Notes under the pieces: model-generated
Databases searched by the model: none
Told to the model about the DNA's origin: nothing
The model's input: only the letters and a program-made list of their open reading frames with translations
Shown here: in pieces, positions 1 through 6,107 of the stretch
How positions within the stretch are numbered: position 1 is the first letter of the stretch
How the letters are laid out: each line of letters opens with the position of its first letter
Source: Planctomycetota bacterium
GTDB lineage: Bacteria > Planctomycetota > UBA8742 > SKZP01 > JAIOTL01
Assembly: GCA_021106775.1 (NCBI GenBank)
Contig: JAIOTL010000244.1
Coordinates: 1-8,905 of the forward strand
Reading direction: 5' to 3'
DNA length: 8,905 bases
Made by a program: the position numbers and the translations under genes

Positions 1-325
1 GCCTTTTCGCATCTTCCTCAGGCGAAGTAAATTCAATACTTGTCGGATGTCTGCCATCCAAATATTCCTTATCTTTCCGAAATGTCGCAACTTCGAATTT
101 ATACTCGCGAACTTTGACAATAACTACGCCAAACGCTGCACCTACAAGTTTCGAATTCACAAATAATCTCGAGATTTCCGTTGTTTTCGCAACCGTTGCA
201 ATATCAATATCAGTTGGATTTATATTGAGCAGCATGTCGCGCACAGCACCACCTACAAAGTATGCTGTGAAACCTGCAGCATGTAGTTTTTCAACGATTT
301 CCTGTGCTTCCTGAAACAAACCCAT
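1..325 (-). CDS. cca: CCA tRNA nucleotidyltransferase, N-terminal part (runs off the window)
   Basis: This enzyme adds or repairs the 3' CCA end of tRNAs in the cytoplasm using CTP and ATP. Only the first 108 codons are present; the gene continues beyond position 1. Reading the minus strand from ATG at 325 gives a class II nucleotidyltransferase head. It shows the nucleotide-binding motif GGAVRD (residues 25-30), the metal-binding carboxylates in DIDIAT (D39 and D41), and the palm motif FEVATFRKD followed by YLDGRHP and EDAKR, which in full-length relatives leads into the RRDFTIN motif. An in-frame stop six codons upstream of the ATG fixes the start. No strong ribosome binding site is seen. 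The gene is divergent from the hydrolase cluster. A poly(A) polymerase or an A-adding or CC-adding variant cannot be excluded because the C-terminal part is missing. Confidence 0.9.
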   Translation of the reverse strand, partial: MGLFQEAQEIVEKLHAAGFTAYFVGGAVRDMLLNINPTDIDIATVAKTTEISRLFVNSKLVGAAFGVVIVKVREYKFEVATFRKDKEYLDGRHPTSIEFTSPEEDAKR

Positions 326-433
326 ATTTCTATCCGGTATTTAGGCAACTTGTATATAAAAATCTGTAAAAAACATTTATAAATATACAATATCTTACGT
401 GTGTTTAACGACGAATTTTATCGGGAATTTAAT
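326..433. promoter_or_regulatory. Divergent A+T-rich spacer between cca and the hydrolase cluster
   Basis: This short spacer must carry the start signals for both the leftward tRNA nucleotidyltransferase gene and the rightward three-gene cluster. It is very A+T-rich, with TTGTAT at 350-355 and TATAAA at 378-383 on the plus strand. The spacing between them (22 bp) is too wide for a confident sigma-70 promoter, so no exact promoter is called. Confidence 0.25.
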
Positions 434-1081
434 ATGTTTATAGAAAAGACCTTTTTTCTTACGCCTGAGGAAGTCCCTGTTCAGATAGAGGCGGAATTAA
501 CTTTGAAATCGAAGGATGAAACTCAGGATTGCGGCATAATTGTAATGCATCCGCACCCGCAAATGGGTGGCAATATGAATTTCAAGATGCTCTACAGGCT
601 GAGCAAGAATCTGTATCAAGCTGGTTTTGATGTGTTACGATTTAATTTTCGTGGCGTGGGCAAATCTGAAGGTGAATTTGGTGGTGGTATCCTCGAAGGA
701 TTTGATTTCGCAGGTGCTTACGCGTTTATGAATGAGAAGGGTTACAGCAAAATTGGAGCATGCGGGTATTCTTTTGGGTCTGTTGTCGGGCTGTCTCAGC
801 TTGTGAATATTCCGGTTTGTGCGTATACAGCAATTGGATTTCCGAACACCTCAGCGACTCTCATAGATAATATTGAACGCACTTTGAATATAAGGATTCC
901 TTCAATGTTTATCTCAGGCGACAACGACGATTTTTCTGATTTAACTCAAATTCCAGCACAATTTGAATTCGAAATTGAGCCTGAAATTGTTATCATTGAT
1001 AATGAAGACCATTTCTTCCTTACAAAGTGGCAGGAATTGGTAAACGATGTTACCAGTTTTATGTTGAAACACTTCAATTAG
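434..1081 (+). CDS. Alpha/beta hydrolase of the COG2945 type
   Basis: This is a predicted cytoplasmic serine hydrolase with unknown substrate, 215 residues from ATG 434. It has the features of the small alpha/beta hydrolase group annotated as COG2945. The oxyanion-side motif is HPHPQMGG (residues 39-46), followed by LRFNFRGVGKSEGEF (68-82). The nucleophile elbow is GYSFGS with Ser113, a likely acid lies in GDNDD (D163 or D165), and His193 sits in EDHFF. No signal peptide is seen. I prefer ATG 434 because GGGA at 423-426 lies seven bases upstream. An in-frame GTG at 401 would add 11 residues but has no ribosome binding site. The next gene starts 20 bp downstream with a good ribosome binding site, so the two are probably cotranscribed. 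The fold is clear, but esterase, peptidase or dienelactone-hydrolase-like activity cannot be told apart. Confidence 0.85.
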   Translation: MFIEKTFFLTPEEVPVQIEAELTLKSKDETQDCGIIVMHPHPQMGGNMNFKMLYRLSKNLYQAGFDVLRFNFRGVGKSEGEFGGGILEGFDFAGAYAFMNEKGYSKIGACGYSFGSVVGLSQLVNIPVCAYTAIGFPNTSATLIDNIERTLNIRIPSMFISGDNDDFSDLTQIPAQFEFEIEPEIVIIDNEDHFFLTKWQELVNDVTSFMLKHFN

Positions 1082-1101
1082 CTTGAAAACAGGAGAATAA
1101 A

Positions 1102-1551
1102 ATGCCGGATAATTGGTTTTACTACGTTGTTCTCGTAATCTTGCTGATTATCATGATAGTACTCGGTTTTTTCATCGGGTATCACTATCAGGGTGATAGG
1201 GATGTCATGAAACAAAAACTACAAGAAGCGGATGAAAAAATCAGCACCCTTGAAACGAACATGAAAAAGGATGAAGATTCACATAAAAAGGCATTGTTGG
1301 AACTGGATTTTTATAAAGATGAATTTACGAAATATAAGCAAGAACTTGGCGAGAACGGTATAAATGCTGATGAATTGATAAAAAAATATGAGGATGAAGT
1401 TAGCAGAAGCATTATGCGTAAAAATATTGTGGTGAAATTGATTAAGTGGCTGCAGGATAATACTTCAATTTCAGTTCCGAATACTGCGGAAGAGCTTGGT
1501 ATGGAGGAGGATGGCAAAGAAATAGAAGAATATAGAAAGATAAATAAGTAA
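1102..1551 (+). CDS. Small membrane-anchored coiled-coil protein, unknown function
   Basis: I do not recognise a family. The 149-residue product has one strong N-terminal membrane helix (about residues 7-27, rich in V, I, L and F). A highly charged Lys/Glu-rich stretch with heptad-like spacing follows (about 33-105), probably a coiled coil. A short segment, VVKLIKWLQDNTSISVPNT (110-128), then precedes an acidic and basic tail. This suggests a bitopic inner-membrane protein with the coiled coil on one side; with no charged cluster before the helix, orientation is uncertain. The start is well supported by AGGAG at 1091-1095, six bases before ATG. It lies 20 bp after the hydrolase and 76 bp before the lipoprotein-like gene, in the same direction. 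Distant similarity to LapA-like or YneF-like small membrane proteins is possible but unproven. Confidence 0.7.
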   Translation: MPDNWFYYVVLVILLIIMIVLGFFIGYHYQGDRDVMKQKLQEADEKISTLETNMKKDEDSHKKALLELDFYKDEFTKYKQELGENGINADELIKKYEDEVSRSIMRKNIVVKLIKWLQDNTSISVPNTAEELGMEEDGKEIEEYRKINK

Positions 1552-1627
1552 ATAGCACGAACTTCAAGAAATTCAGCACGTTAATCAACAAATATTTACA
1601 TAAGTTTAAACATGAATAGGGGATAAA

Positions 1628-2980
1628 ATGAAAACTTCAATTATTCTGTCGGTGGCAATTTTGGTGCTTGTATTTGGATTGTATATTCTTACAGGATTGA
1701 GCTGTGGCGACACAAAACAGCCTGACACCAAACATAACGACAAAACCAAACATCAACCGAAAGCGGATACAATTAAAGATGATAATAAAGTGGAAAAAAC
1801 AGTCGTTGAGAAGACTAAGGTGGAGTTCGCTTCTGAAAAAGGCAAAGAATTTCTTGTAGCACAATACGGCAAAGGCTGGGGAAAAGATTTTAAGCAAAGA
1901 TATCTCGGAATAGATGGATTAGTTATCGGGGCATTATTGAGCAAACCAAATCCCTTGAAACCAACTGATACGATTGTTGCTGAAACGTTGGATTATTTGC
2001 TCGCAAAACAAAACAGCATAGATGGCAAATGGGAAAATCCGCAGGGAGGTTTGGCGGTTTATGAGACGTCCACAATTATTCTGGCGTTAAAGAAAGCTCT
2101 GGAACTTGACCCGAATCTTGCGAATAAAGATAAAATCAAGGAAGCGATAAAAAGAGGAGTTGATTATTTAATTTTGGCTCAGGTTGATGAGAATCCTGCA
2201 TTTGAGGGTGATGTTATCGCTAAGGAAGGTGATACAGGATTTGTTGCTGCTCATCGTGGAGGCTGGATTTATGGTCATCACAAACCCGGCAAATCTCCCG
2301 CGAACCTTTCGACGTCGCACTTTGCAATGGAAGCACTTTTTGAATCGGGCTTGAAAGATGACCCGAAAGTTAAAGATGCCTTCAAAAAGGCAATCGGTTT
2401 TCTCGAATACTGTCAGAATCGTGGTGAGAAAGTTATCGAGATACCTGCCGGTATTGGTGATAGAGAAAAAGCTGATAAAATCAAGTATAGTACGGATGGT
2501 GGCGGAATTTATGGACCGGGAATCGCCAAACCCAAGTATATCGAAAAAGATGGATTCAAGATTCCAAAATCCTACGCATCAATGACATATGCTCTGCTGA
2601 AAGGCTATATTTTCGCAGGGATGCCCAAAACCGACCCAAGAGTAGTCGCAGCGTTTGAATGGCTGAAAATAGCAGAGAATTTTACGTTTGAAAGAAATGC
2701 CGGCTTCGAAGAACAGCCTTATACAGGTTTGTATTATTTAATTTATACTGCATCGAAAGCATTGAAAATTATGGGTGAAGATATTATTGCAGATTCAAAA
2801 GGTCAGGAACATGAATGGCGTAAGGAAGTTAACGATAAAATCTTGAAAATGCAGAACGACGATGGAAGCTGGGTTAACGAAAAAGAACCTAGATGGGATG
2901 AAGGAAATCCTGTTCTTGCAACGTCTTACGCGCTTCTGACGTTCGGTAACACAGCAAAAGAAGCTTATGAATCAGATTAA
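1628..2980 (+). CDS. Prenyltransferase/squalene-oxidase repeat protein, probable lipoprotein
   Basis: This 450-residue protein has a hydrophobic N-terminus (residues 4-24) ending in LTGLSC, so Cys26 may be lipidated. The residue at -3 is Gly rather than Leu, so the lipobox is imperfect and a plain membrane anchor is the alternative. A hydrophilic Lys/Asp/Thr-rich linker (27-66) leads to an alpha/alpha-toroid domain of the terpenoid cyclase fold. Repeat signatures are QNSIDGKWENPQGG (128-141), TDGGGIYGPG (289-298), GLYYLIYTASKALKIMG (367-383), and QNDDGSWVNE (409-418) followed by RWDEGNPVLATSYALLTFG. No DxDD catalytic motif of squalene-hopene cyclases is visible. It is therefore probably a non-catalytic binding or scaffold protein at the cell envelope, a type abundant in Planctomycetota. 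AGGGG at 1618-1622 supports the start. Confidence 0.8.
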   Translation: MKTSIILSVAILVLVFGLYILTGLSCGDTKQPDTKHNDKTKHQPKADTIKDDNKVEKTVVEKTKVEFASEKGKEFLVAQYGKGWGKDFKQRYLGIDGLVIGALLSKPNPLKPTDTIVAETLDYLLAKQNSIDGKWENPQGGLAVYETSTIILALKKALELDPNLANKDKIKEAIKRGVDYLILAQVDENPAFEGDVIAKEGDTGFVAAHRGGWIYGHHKPGKSPANLSTSHFAMEALFESGLKDDPKVKDAFKKAIGFLEYCQNRGEKVIEIPAGIGDREKADKIKYSTDGGGIYGPGIAKPKYIEKDGFKIPKSYASMTYALLKGYIFAGMPKTDPRVVAAFEWLKIAENFTFERNAGFEEQPYTGLYYLIYTASKALKIMGEDIIADSKGQEHEWRKEVNDKILKMQNDDGSWVNEKEPRWDEGNPVLATSYALLTFGNTAKEAYESD

Positions 2981-2998
2981 TCCAATCTTTTAAGAATC

Positions 2999-3020
2999 TT
3001 ACTACTAAGAACACTAGGAA
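2999..3020 (-). repeat. CTTCGTGTTCTTGG-type short interspersed repeat
   Basis: Read on the minus strand this resembles the sequence at 7164-7192; both contain GTGTTCTT followed by (A/G)GT(A/G)G. Similar strings are scattered in intergenic DNA of many planctomycete-like genomes. This copy is diverged and short, so the call is tentative. Confidence 0.4.
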
Positions 3021-3027
3021 AATGGTC

Positions 3028-3087
3028 GGTCAGGCATCTTGCTTGACACATAATTTCACATTGACAGACTATGAAGCCTGTCCTACC
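3028..3087. repeat. Bracket repeat: worn inverted pair of GGACAGGCATCTTGCCTGTC type
   Basis: The left arm (3028-3048) reads GGTCAGGCATCTTGCTTGAC. The right arm (3062-3087) begins with TGACAG and ends with GCCTGTCCTACC. The arms are nearly reverse complements, separated by 13 bases. The same two arms, better preserved, bracket 205 bp at 8496-8749. Confidence 0.6.
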
Positions 3088-3159
3088 GCTTTCGCTGATA
3101 GAGAACATTTCACATTATTCGGTATCATCAACCAACTCGAACTATTCGATGGAATACAT

Positions 3160-3195
3160 GAGATTGCTTCGCTTCCGCTGATCGCTCGCAATGAC
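3160..3195 (-). repeat. GTCATTGCGAGCG-type interspersed repeat
   Basis: On the minus strand it starts GTCATTGCGAGCGATC and ends GAAGCGAAGCAATCTC. Outer ATTGC and GCAAT can pair, giving a stem with a G+C-rich apex. It belongs to the same broad class as the GTCATTCTGAGCG copies near nusG and at 8414-8440. Confidence 0.6.
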
Positions 3196-3198
3196 ATT

Positions 3199-3223
3199 GG
3201 TTCGAATGTTTTCTATACGAACC
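3199..3223. repeat. Imperfect hairpin GGTTCG/CGAACC
   Basis: A six-base-pair stem GGTTCG...CGAACC encloses 13 bases, 50 bp beyond the rplS stop codon. It could help stabilise or end the rplS transcript on the minus strand, but no T tract follows, so it is not called a terminator. Confidence 0.35.
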
Positions 3224-3272
3224 GCCAAATTCTGTGGGTGGTACACAGGGAACAAAATTCAAAATATTTCTG

Positions 3273-3956
3273 TTATTCCGAGGGTTTTTCATCCTCAGCT
3301 TTGACTTCTTCTGACTTGGCTGCATTTGCTTTAGCATCATCTGCTTTGTCCTTCGCCTTTTTAGCAGCGATTAATTCCTCAATCTTCGCATTGTAATTAG
3401 CTTCTTTTTCCTCAAGACGCTCAGCTTCACGCTTCTTAACCTTTTTAACAGGCTCGCCCAAAAGCTCCTTGACTTTTCTTGCTTTACCAACTCTATCGCG
3501 CAAATAATAAAGCTTTGCACGTTTTACACGACCGCGTCTCAAAACTTCGATTCTTGAAATCTTAGGTGAATGAAGCGGGAAGATTCTTTCAACCCCTTCA
3601 CCCTCGACGATTCTACGCACGGTAAACGTTTCGCGGATTCCTCCATGTTTCTTCGCAATGACAGTTCCCTGGAAAATCTGATGCCTTTCCTTGTCCCCTT
3701 CGACGATTTTGAAAAACACCTTAACTTCATCGCCAACACGGTACAATGGAATATCATATTCGAGAACATCGCCTGATTTCCCTTTTTTCTTAGGCTTTTT
3801 CGTTTTCTTCGCTTTTTTGCCTTTTTTCTTTGCAGTTTCTTCTTTGGAAACCTTTTCTTCTTCTTTTTCTTCCTCAGGAATTGTTACTTCGCCTTCTTTG
3901 GCTTTTGCGATTTCTTCCTGAATTGTTTTTTCAGTCTTCTTGATGAGCGGATCCAT
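3273..3956 (-). CDS. rplS: 50S ribosomal protein bL19 with long charged insertions
   Basis: bL19 sits at the interface of the 50S and 30S subunits. The conserved core is unmistakable: [29 protein letters not shown], then [30 protein letters not shown], then [25 protein letters not shown]. The product is 227 residues from ATG 3956, about twice the usual 115-130. An acidic then Lys-rich stretch (roughly residues 17-66) is inserted between the N-terminal [12 protein letters not shown] helix and the core. A roughly 60-residue Lys/Glu/Ala tail follows the core. I choose ATG 3956 because GGAG at 3963-3966 stands six bases upstream and bL19 proteins typically begin with a sequence like MDPLI; an ATG at 3968 is the alternative. 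The start overlaps the end of trmD by 26 nt, which suggests translational coupling. Confidence 0.93.
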   Translation of the reverse strand: MDPLIKKTEKTIQEEIAKAKEGEVTIPEEEKEEEKVSKEETAKKKGKKAKKTKKPKKKGKSGDVLEYDIPLYRVGDEVKVFFKIVEGDKERHQIFQGTVIAKKHGGIRETFTVRRIVEGEGVERIFPLHSPKISRIEVLRRGRVKRAKLYYLRDRVGKARKVKELLGEPVKKVKKREAERLEEKEANYNAKIEELIAAKKAKDKADDAKANAAKSEEVKAEDEKPSE

Positions 3957-4767
3957 CGTTTTCTCCATTTATATTTTTATTCTCAGTTTTTTTCTGTTTG
4001 TTGTTTAGAAAAGCTGGGAATTTTAGTTTTTTTCTTTCTCTTTGTAAACCAGGAAGTTGTAAAAATTTGGTTAAAATCGCATTTTCATTTGTTTTTAAGT
4101 CGGGTCTGCGTTTTTTTGTCCGTTCGATACTTTGTTTCATACGCCATTTTGCAACTTTTTCGTGATTACCCGAAAGTAAAATTTCAGGCACCTTTTTTCC
4201 TCTGAATTCAAAAGGGCGAGTGTAAGTTGGGAAATCGAGCACATTACCAACCTCAAAACTCTCGAAATCCGAAGAATAATCGTCGCCAAGAACGCCAGGA
4301 AGAAGTCGGCACACAGCATCGATAACCACAATTGACGCCAATTCACCACCAGAAATGACATAATCACCAATCGAAATCTCATCCCAGTCATATCCTTCGC
4401 GTATTCTTTCGTCAAAACCCTCGTAATGACCGCAGAGCATGAGCAAATGTTCTTCATTCGATAAATCCTGGGCAAGCTTTTGGTCAAAGGTTTTGCCCTG
4501 CGGCGTCAGCATAATAATTTTCGGCATTTTTGCTAGATTTGATGTTATATTTTCTATGCAGTCGAAAATCGGTTCGCATTTCAACACCATCCCAGGTCCA
4601 CCACCATATGGTCTGTCATCTACAGTCTGATGTTTATCAGTTGTGAAATCCCGAAAATTATGCGTCGTAATATTAATCAAACCCTTTTCCCGCGCACGTT
4701 TCAGTATGCTATACGATGTACCAGCATCAATTAATTCTGGAAAAAGGGTCAATACATCAAATTTCAT
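3931..4767 (-). CDS. trmD: tRNA (guanine-N1-)-methyltransferase TrmD
   Basis: TrmD methylates G37 next to the anticodon using S-adenosylmethionine, which prevents +1 frameshifting; it works as a dimer in the cytoplasm. The 278-residue product starts [13 protein letters not shown]. It shows [11 protein letters not shown] (50-60) and the SPOUT trefoil-knot cofactor site with [12 protein letters not shown] (111-122) and [10 protein letters not shown] (133-142). Arg154 lies in CRLLPGVLG, followed by LDFPTYTRP (177-185) and [17 protein letters not shown]. At the position of the catalytic Asp169 of the E. coli enzyme, Glu169 is present (ESF rather than DSF). A Lys/Asn/Glu-rich tail of about 30 residues extends past the usual end and overlaps rplS. 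The stop is TGA. Upstream, rimM and rpsP, which often precede trmD, are absent. Confidence 0.95.
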   Translation of the reverse strand: MKFDVLTLFPELIDAGTSYSILKRAREKGLINITTHNFRDFTTDKHQTVDDRPYGGGPGMVLKCEPIFDCIENITSNLAKMPKIIMLTPQGKTFDQKLAQDLSNEEHLLMLCGHYEGFDERIREGYDWDEISIGDYVISGGELASIVVIDAVCRLLPGVLGDDYSSDFESFEVGNVLDFPTYTRPFEFRGKKVPEILLSGNHEKVAKWRMKQSIERTKKRRPDLKTNENAILTKFLQLPGLQRERKKLKFPAFLNNKQKKTENKNINGENDGSAHQED

Positions 4768-4802
4768 GACAGGTAAACCTGCTTTTCTTTGCTAACACTG
4801 GC

Positions 4803-4831
4803 AATAAGACTCAAATGTTATTTGTCCTATT
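4803..4831. promoter_or_regulatory. 29-bp imperfect palindrome, left copy
   Basis: Starts AATAAGAC and ends GTCCTATT, ending 35 bp upstream of the trmD ATG. It matches the copy at 5310-5338 at 23 of 29 positions, and both are partly self-complementary. Similarity continues a few bases outwards on both sides (GGC before, AT(A/G)TTG after). It may be an operator, a leader hairpin or a transposon-end relic. Confidence 0.4.
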
Positions 4832-4852
4832 GAAAATATTGCATGTTTGTGA

Positions 4853-4865
4853 GTGCGATTCGCAC
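4853..4865. repeat. Small hairpin GTGCG-ATT-CGCAC
   Basis: A perfect five-base-pair stem with a three-base apex, about 85 bp upstream of the trmD ATG. No T tract follows on either strand. Its role, if any, is unknown. Confidence 0.3.
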
Positions 4866-4979
4866 GCTGGGAAAATATACCAAAATAAACTTATGGGACA
4901 TATCATAGTAAATCTTTATACAATCTGCGCTAAAATATACAATAAACATCGAATTTGTTTGAATCTTTAGATGTTTTAG

Positions 4980-5247
4980 GTTCTGTCCCGTAAGTTGTTT
5001 GAGAGGAGATTTTATCAGATTTATGCAACAAGCATGCTGGATTTGATTTTGACCTGCTCAATTGCACCGAAAAACATAATTTGCAGCTGAGAAGGTTGAA
5101 AACATTAAAAGCAATGCTTTTTCGGAATCGAGGATTGAGAAACTCCGCAGGCGTAGCCAAAGCTACATCGAGGTCGTTTTGATTGAAGAGATTTCGAAAA
5201 TTGTGTGAAGCTGAAAAAATATATCAAAACTACTTTTGGGACAGAAC
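4980..5247. mobile_element. MITE-like element with GTTCTGTCCC terminal inverted repeats
   Basis: A 268-bp stretch begins GTTCTGTCCC and ends with the exact reverse complement GGGACAGAAC. Similarity of the ends continues inwards (AAGT.GTTT in both) for about 20 bp. The trinucleotide TAG flanks both sides (4977-4979 and 5248-5250), as expected of a target duplication. No transposase is encoded; a minus-strand open frame across 4930-5160 runs past the element end and is not convincing. It looks like a non-autonomous relative or deletion derivative of an insertion sequence. The parent family is not identified. Confidence 0.55.
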
Positions 5248-5272
5248 TAGCAGGAAGATAAATAAAAAGCAT

Positions 5273-5295
5273 AAAGGGATGCAAGCATCCTTTTT
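5273..5295 (+). terminator. Rho-independent terminator-like hairpin upstream of secE
   Basis: GGATG-CAAG-CATCC forms a stem with a four-base loop, preceded by AAAG and followed by five T on the plus strand. It would stop rightward transcripts before the secE promoter region. No gene that would use it remains upstream, so it may be a relic of a lost neighbour. Confidence 0.5.
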
Positions 5296-5309
5296 CTCAC
5301 GGCGCAGGC

Positions 5310-5338
5310 AATAGGACATAAGAGTTATTTGACCTATT
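5310..5338. promoter_or_regulatory. 29-bp imperfect palindrome, right copy
   Basis: Starts AATAGGAC and ends GACCTATT, with 10 of 14 position pairs able to pair (AATAGG/CCTATT at the outside). It lies 87 bp upstream of the secE ATG and matches the copy at 4803-4831 in the same orientation. Confidence 0.4.
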
Positions 5339-5363
5339 TTCGATGTTGTAAAGAAAAAAATAC

Positions 5364-5391
5364 TTGCCTTTTCCGATTCAAAGTGTATTTT
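5364..5391 (+). promoter_or_regulatory. Possible sigma-70 promoter for secE-nusG
   Basis: TTGCCT (5364-5369) and TATTTT (5386-5391) are separated by 16 bp, with TG just before the -10 element, about 35 bp upstream of the secE ATG. The match is partial. Confidence 0.3.
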
Positions 5392-5425
5392 ATCAAGTTT
5401 TACGTACTATCCGAAAGTTTGCACA

Positions 5426-5953
5426 ATGAGTATCCTTATATCGTTTTTTCCGAGAAATAAATGGGGACAGGGCATGGTAGCCCGGTGGTGGGCATTTATT
5501 GTCCTGATTGCAGTTTTTGCATGGGGAAGTTACAGTTCTTTCCAAATTTTGTACACATATATTGGATGGCAGACCGAGATACCGAACCCGGGCATTGAAT
5601 TACCTGAAGAATCCAGGATTGCTGAATACGAAGTAATAATTTCTGCAGATGATGCAGAAGCCATCAAAGAACTCAGCAAATTCGACAAAACCGACGATGG
5701 ATCGTATTTAATCAACGAAAGTGCCGACTATATTCTCAAAGAGGGTTACGGCTTTGACCCTGTAACAAAAGAACAGAGGAATGGTTCCGGTATTGCATGG
5801 GCTGCATTAGTTGCATTCGGCATTTTCATGCTGTTTTTCTTGTTATCCTGGCGTGTTGTACACGGTAGAAAAGGTTCAGAAGTTCTTCTTGAAACCGAAC
5901 ATGAATTGAGGAAAGTTGTTTGGCCCAGCAAGCAACGTGTGTTTAATTCGTGA
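5426..5953 (+). CDS. secE: Protein translocase subunit SecE, ending at an in-frame TGA before its last helix
   Basis: SecE clamps SecY in the SecYEG channel of the inner membrane. This 175-residue frame has NKWGQGMVARW (11-21), a first helix (about 20-45), an extracytoplasmic-looking stretch of roughly 75 residues (46-120) and a second helix (about 122-143). The conserved amphipathic segment follows: SEVLLETEHELRKVVWPSKQ (151-170), then RVFNS. A TGA at 5951-5953 stops it exactly where the universally conserved third helix should begin. The same frame then continues for 32 codons of helix-like sequence to TAA at 6050-6052. The N-terminal extension resembles planctomycete SecE. ATG 5426 has only a weak ribosome binding site; an ATG at 5474 has GGGGA upstream, but using it would remove the conserved GQG. 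Sequencing error, point mutation, readthrough or a split subunit are all possible. nusG follows, as usual. Confidence 0.85.
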   Translation: MSILISFFPRNKWGQGMVARWWAFIVLIAVFAWGSYSSFQILYTYIGWQTEIPNPGIELPEESRIAEYEVIISADDAEAIKELSKFDKTDDGSYLINESADYILKEGYGFDPVTKEQRNGSGIAWAALVAFGIFMLFFLLSWRVVHGRKGSEVLLETEHELRKVVWPSKQRVFNS

Positions 5954-6052
5954 ATTCTTGTTGTTATAACAATGACATTTTTTTCAATAATTCTGTTTTT
6001 CTCAGATATCTTGATTAACATGTTGATTAAAGATATCTTGAAACTCTGGTAA
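5954..6052 (+). other. In-frame remainder of secE: third transmembrane helix after the TGA
   Basis: These 32 codons plus TAA continue the secE frame and read ILVVITMTFFSIILFF then SDILINMLIKDILKLW. This is what follows the WPSKQ segment in intact SecE proteins: the membrane helix that contacts SecY, then a short amphipathic end. An internal ATG at 5972 could start only a 26-residue fragment. A 12-bp palindrome, TTGTTATAACAA (5961-5972), lies seven bases after the TGA. Confidence 0.75.
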
Positions 6053-6107
6053 ACTGTTCCGCATAACTTTTATTCAACAGTCAGATTAGAATCGCGAGGG
6101 GTTAATC

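Larger units (their letters stand above)
2981..3272. other. Convergent intergenic region filled with degenerate repeats
   Basis: This gap lies between the ends of the lipoprotein-like gene and rplS, which converge here. It holds no credible gene. It contains a short ACTAAGAACACTAGG-type repeat, a worn copy of the bracket repeat found again at 8496-8749, a GTCATTGCGAGCG-type repeat and a GGTTCG/CGAACC hairpin. A classical terminator with a T tract is not evident for either gene. Confidence 0.6.
4768..5425. other. 658-bp divergent intergenic region between trmD and secE
   Basis: This gap holds no credible gene. In order from the left it contains a 29-bp imperfect palindrome (4803-4831), a small GTGCG hairpin, a MITE-like element (4980-5247), a terminator-like hairpin (5273-5295), a second 29-bp palindrome (5310-5338) and a possible secE promoter. 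I looked for the tRNA-Trp gene that often precedes secE and did not find one. Confidence 0.6.

Noticed and set aside
3022..3396. Plus-strand open frame of 124 codons
   Set aside because: It starts in degenerate repeats and continues antisense to the rplS tail; it has no ribosome binding site.
4768..4800. End of rimM overlapping the trmD start (TCATGA)
   Set aside because: The frame ending in TCATGA reads back only 17 codons to a stop and shows no RimM sequence.
4930..5160. Minus-strand open frame of 76 codons over the MITE-like element
   Set aside because: It crosses the left terminal repeat into flanking DNA, has no start signal and no transposase motif.
4768..5425. tRNA-Trp or another tRNA upstream of secE
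   Set aside because: No cloverleaf with a GTTCGA-type T loop and paired acceptor ends could be found on either strand.
5951..5953. UGA reassigned to tryptophan or glycine in this organism
   Set aside because: TGA ends trmD, the first permease (in an ATGA overlap) and the second permease at sensible places, so it acts as a stop here. TGG is used for Trp throughout.
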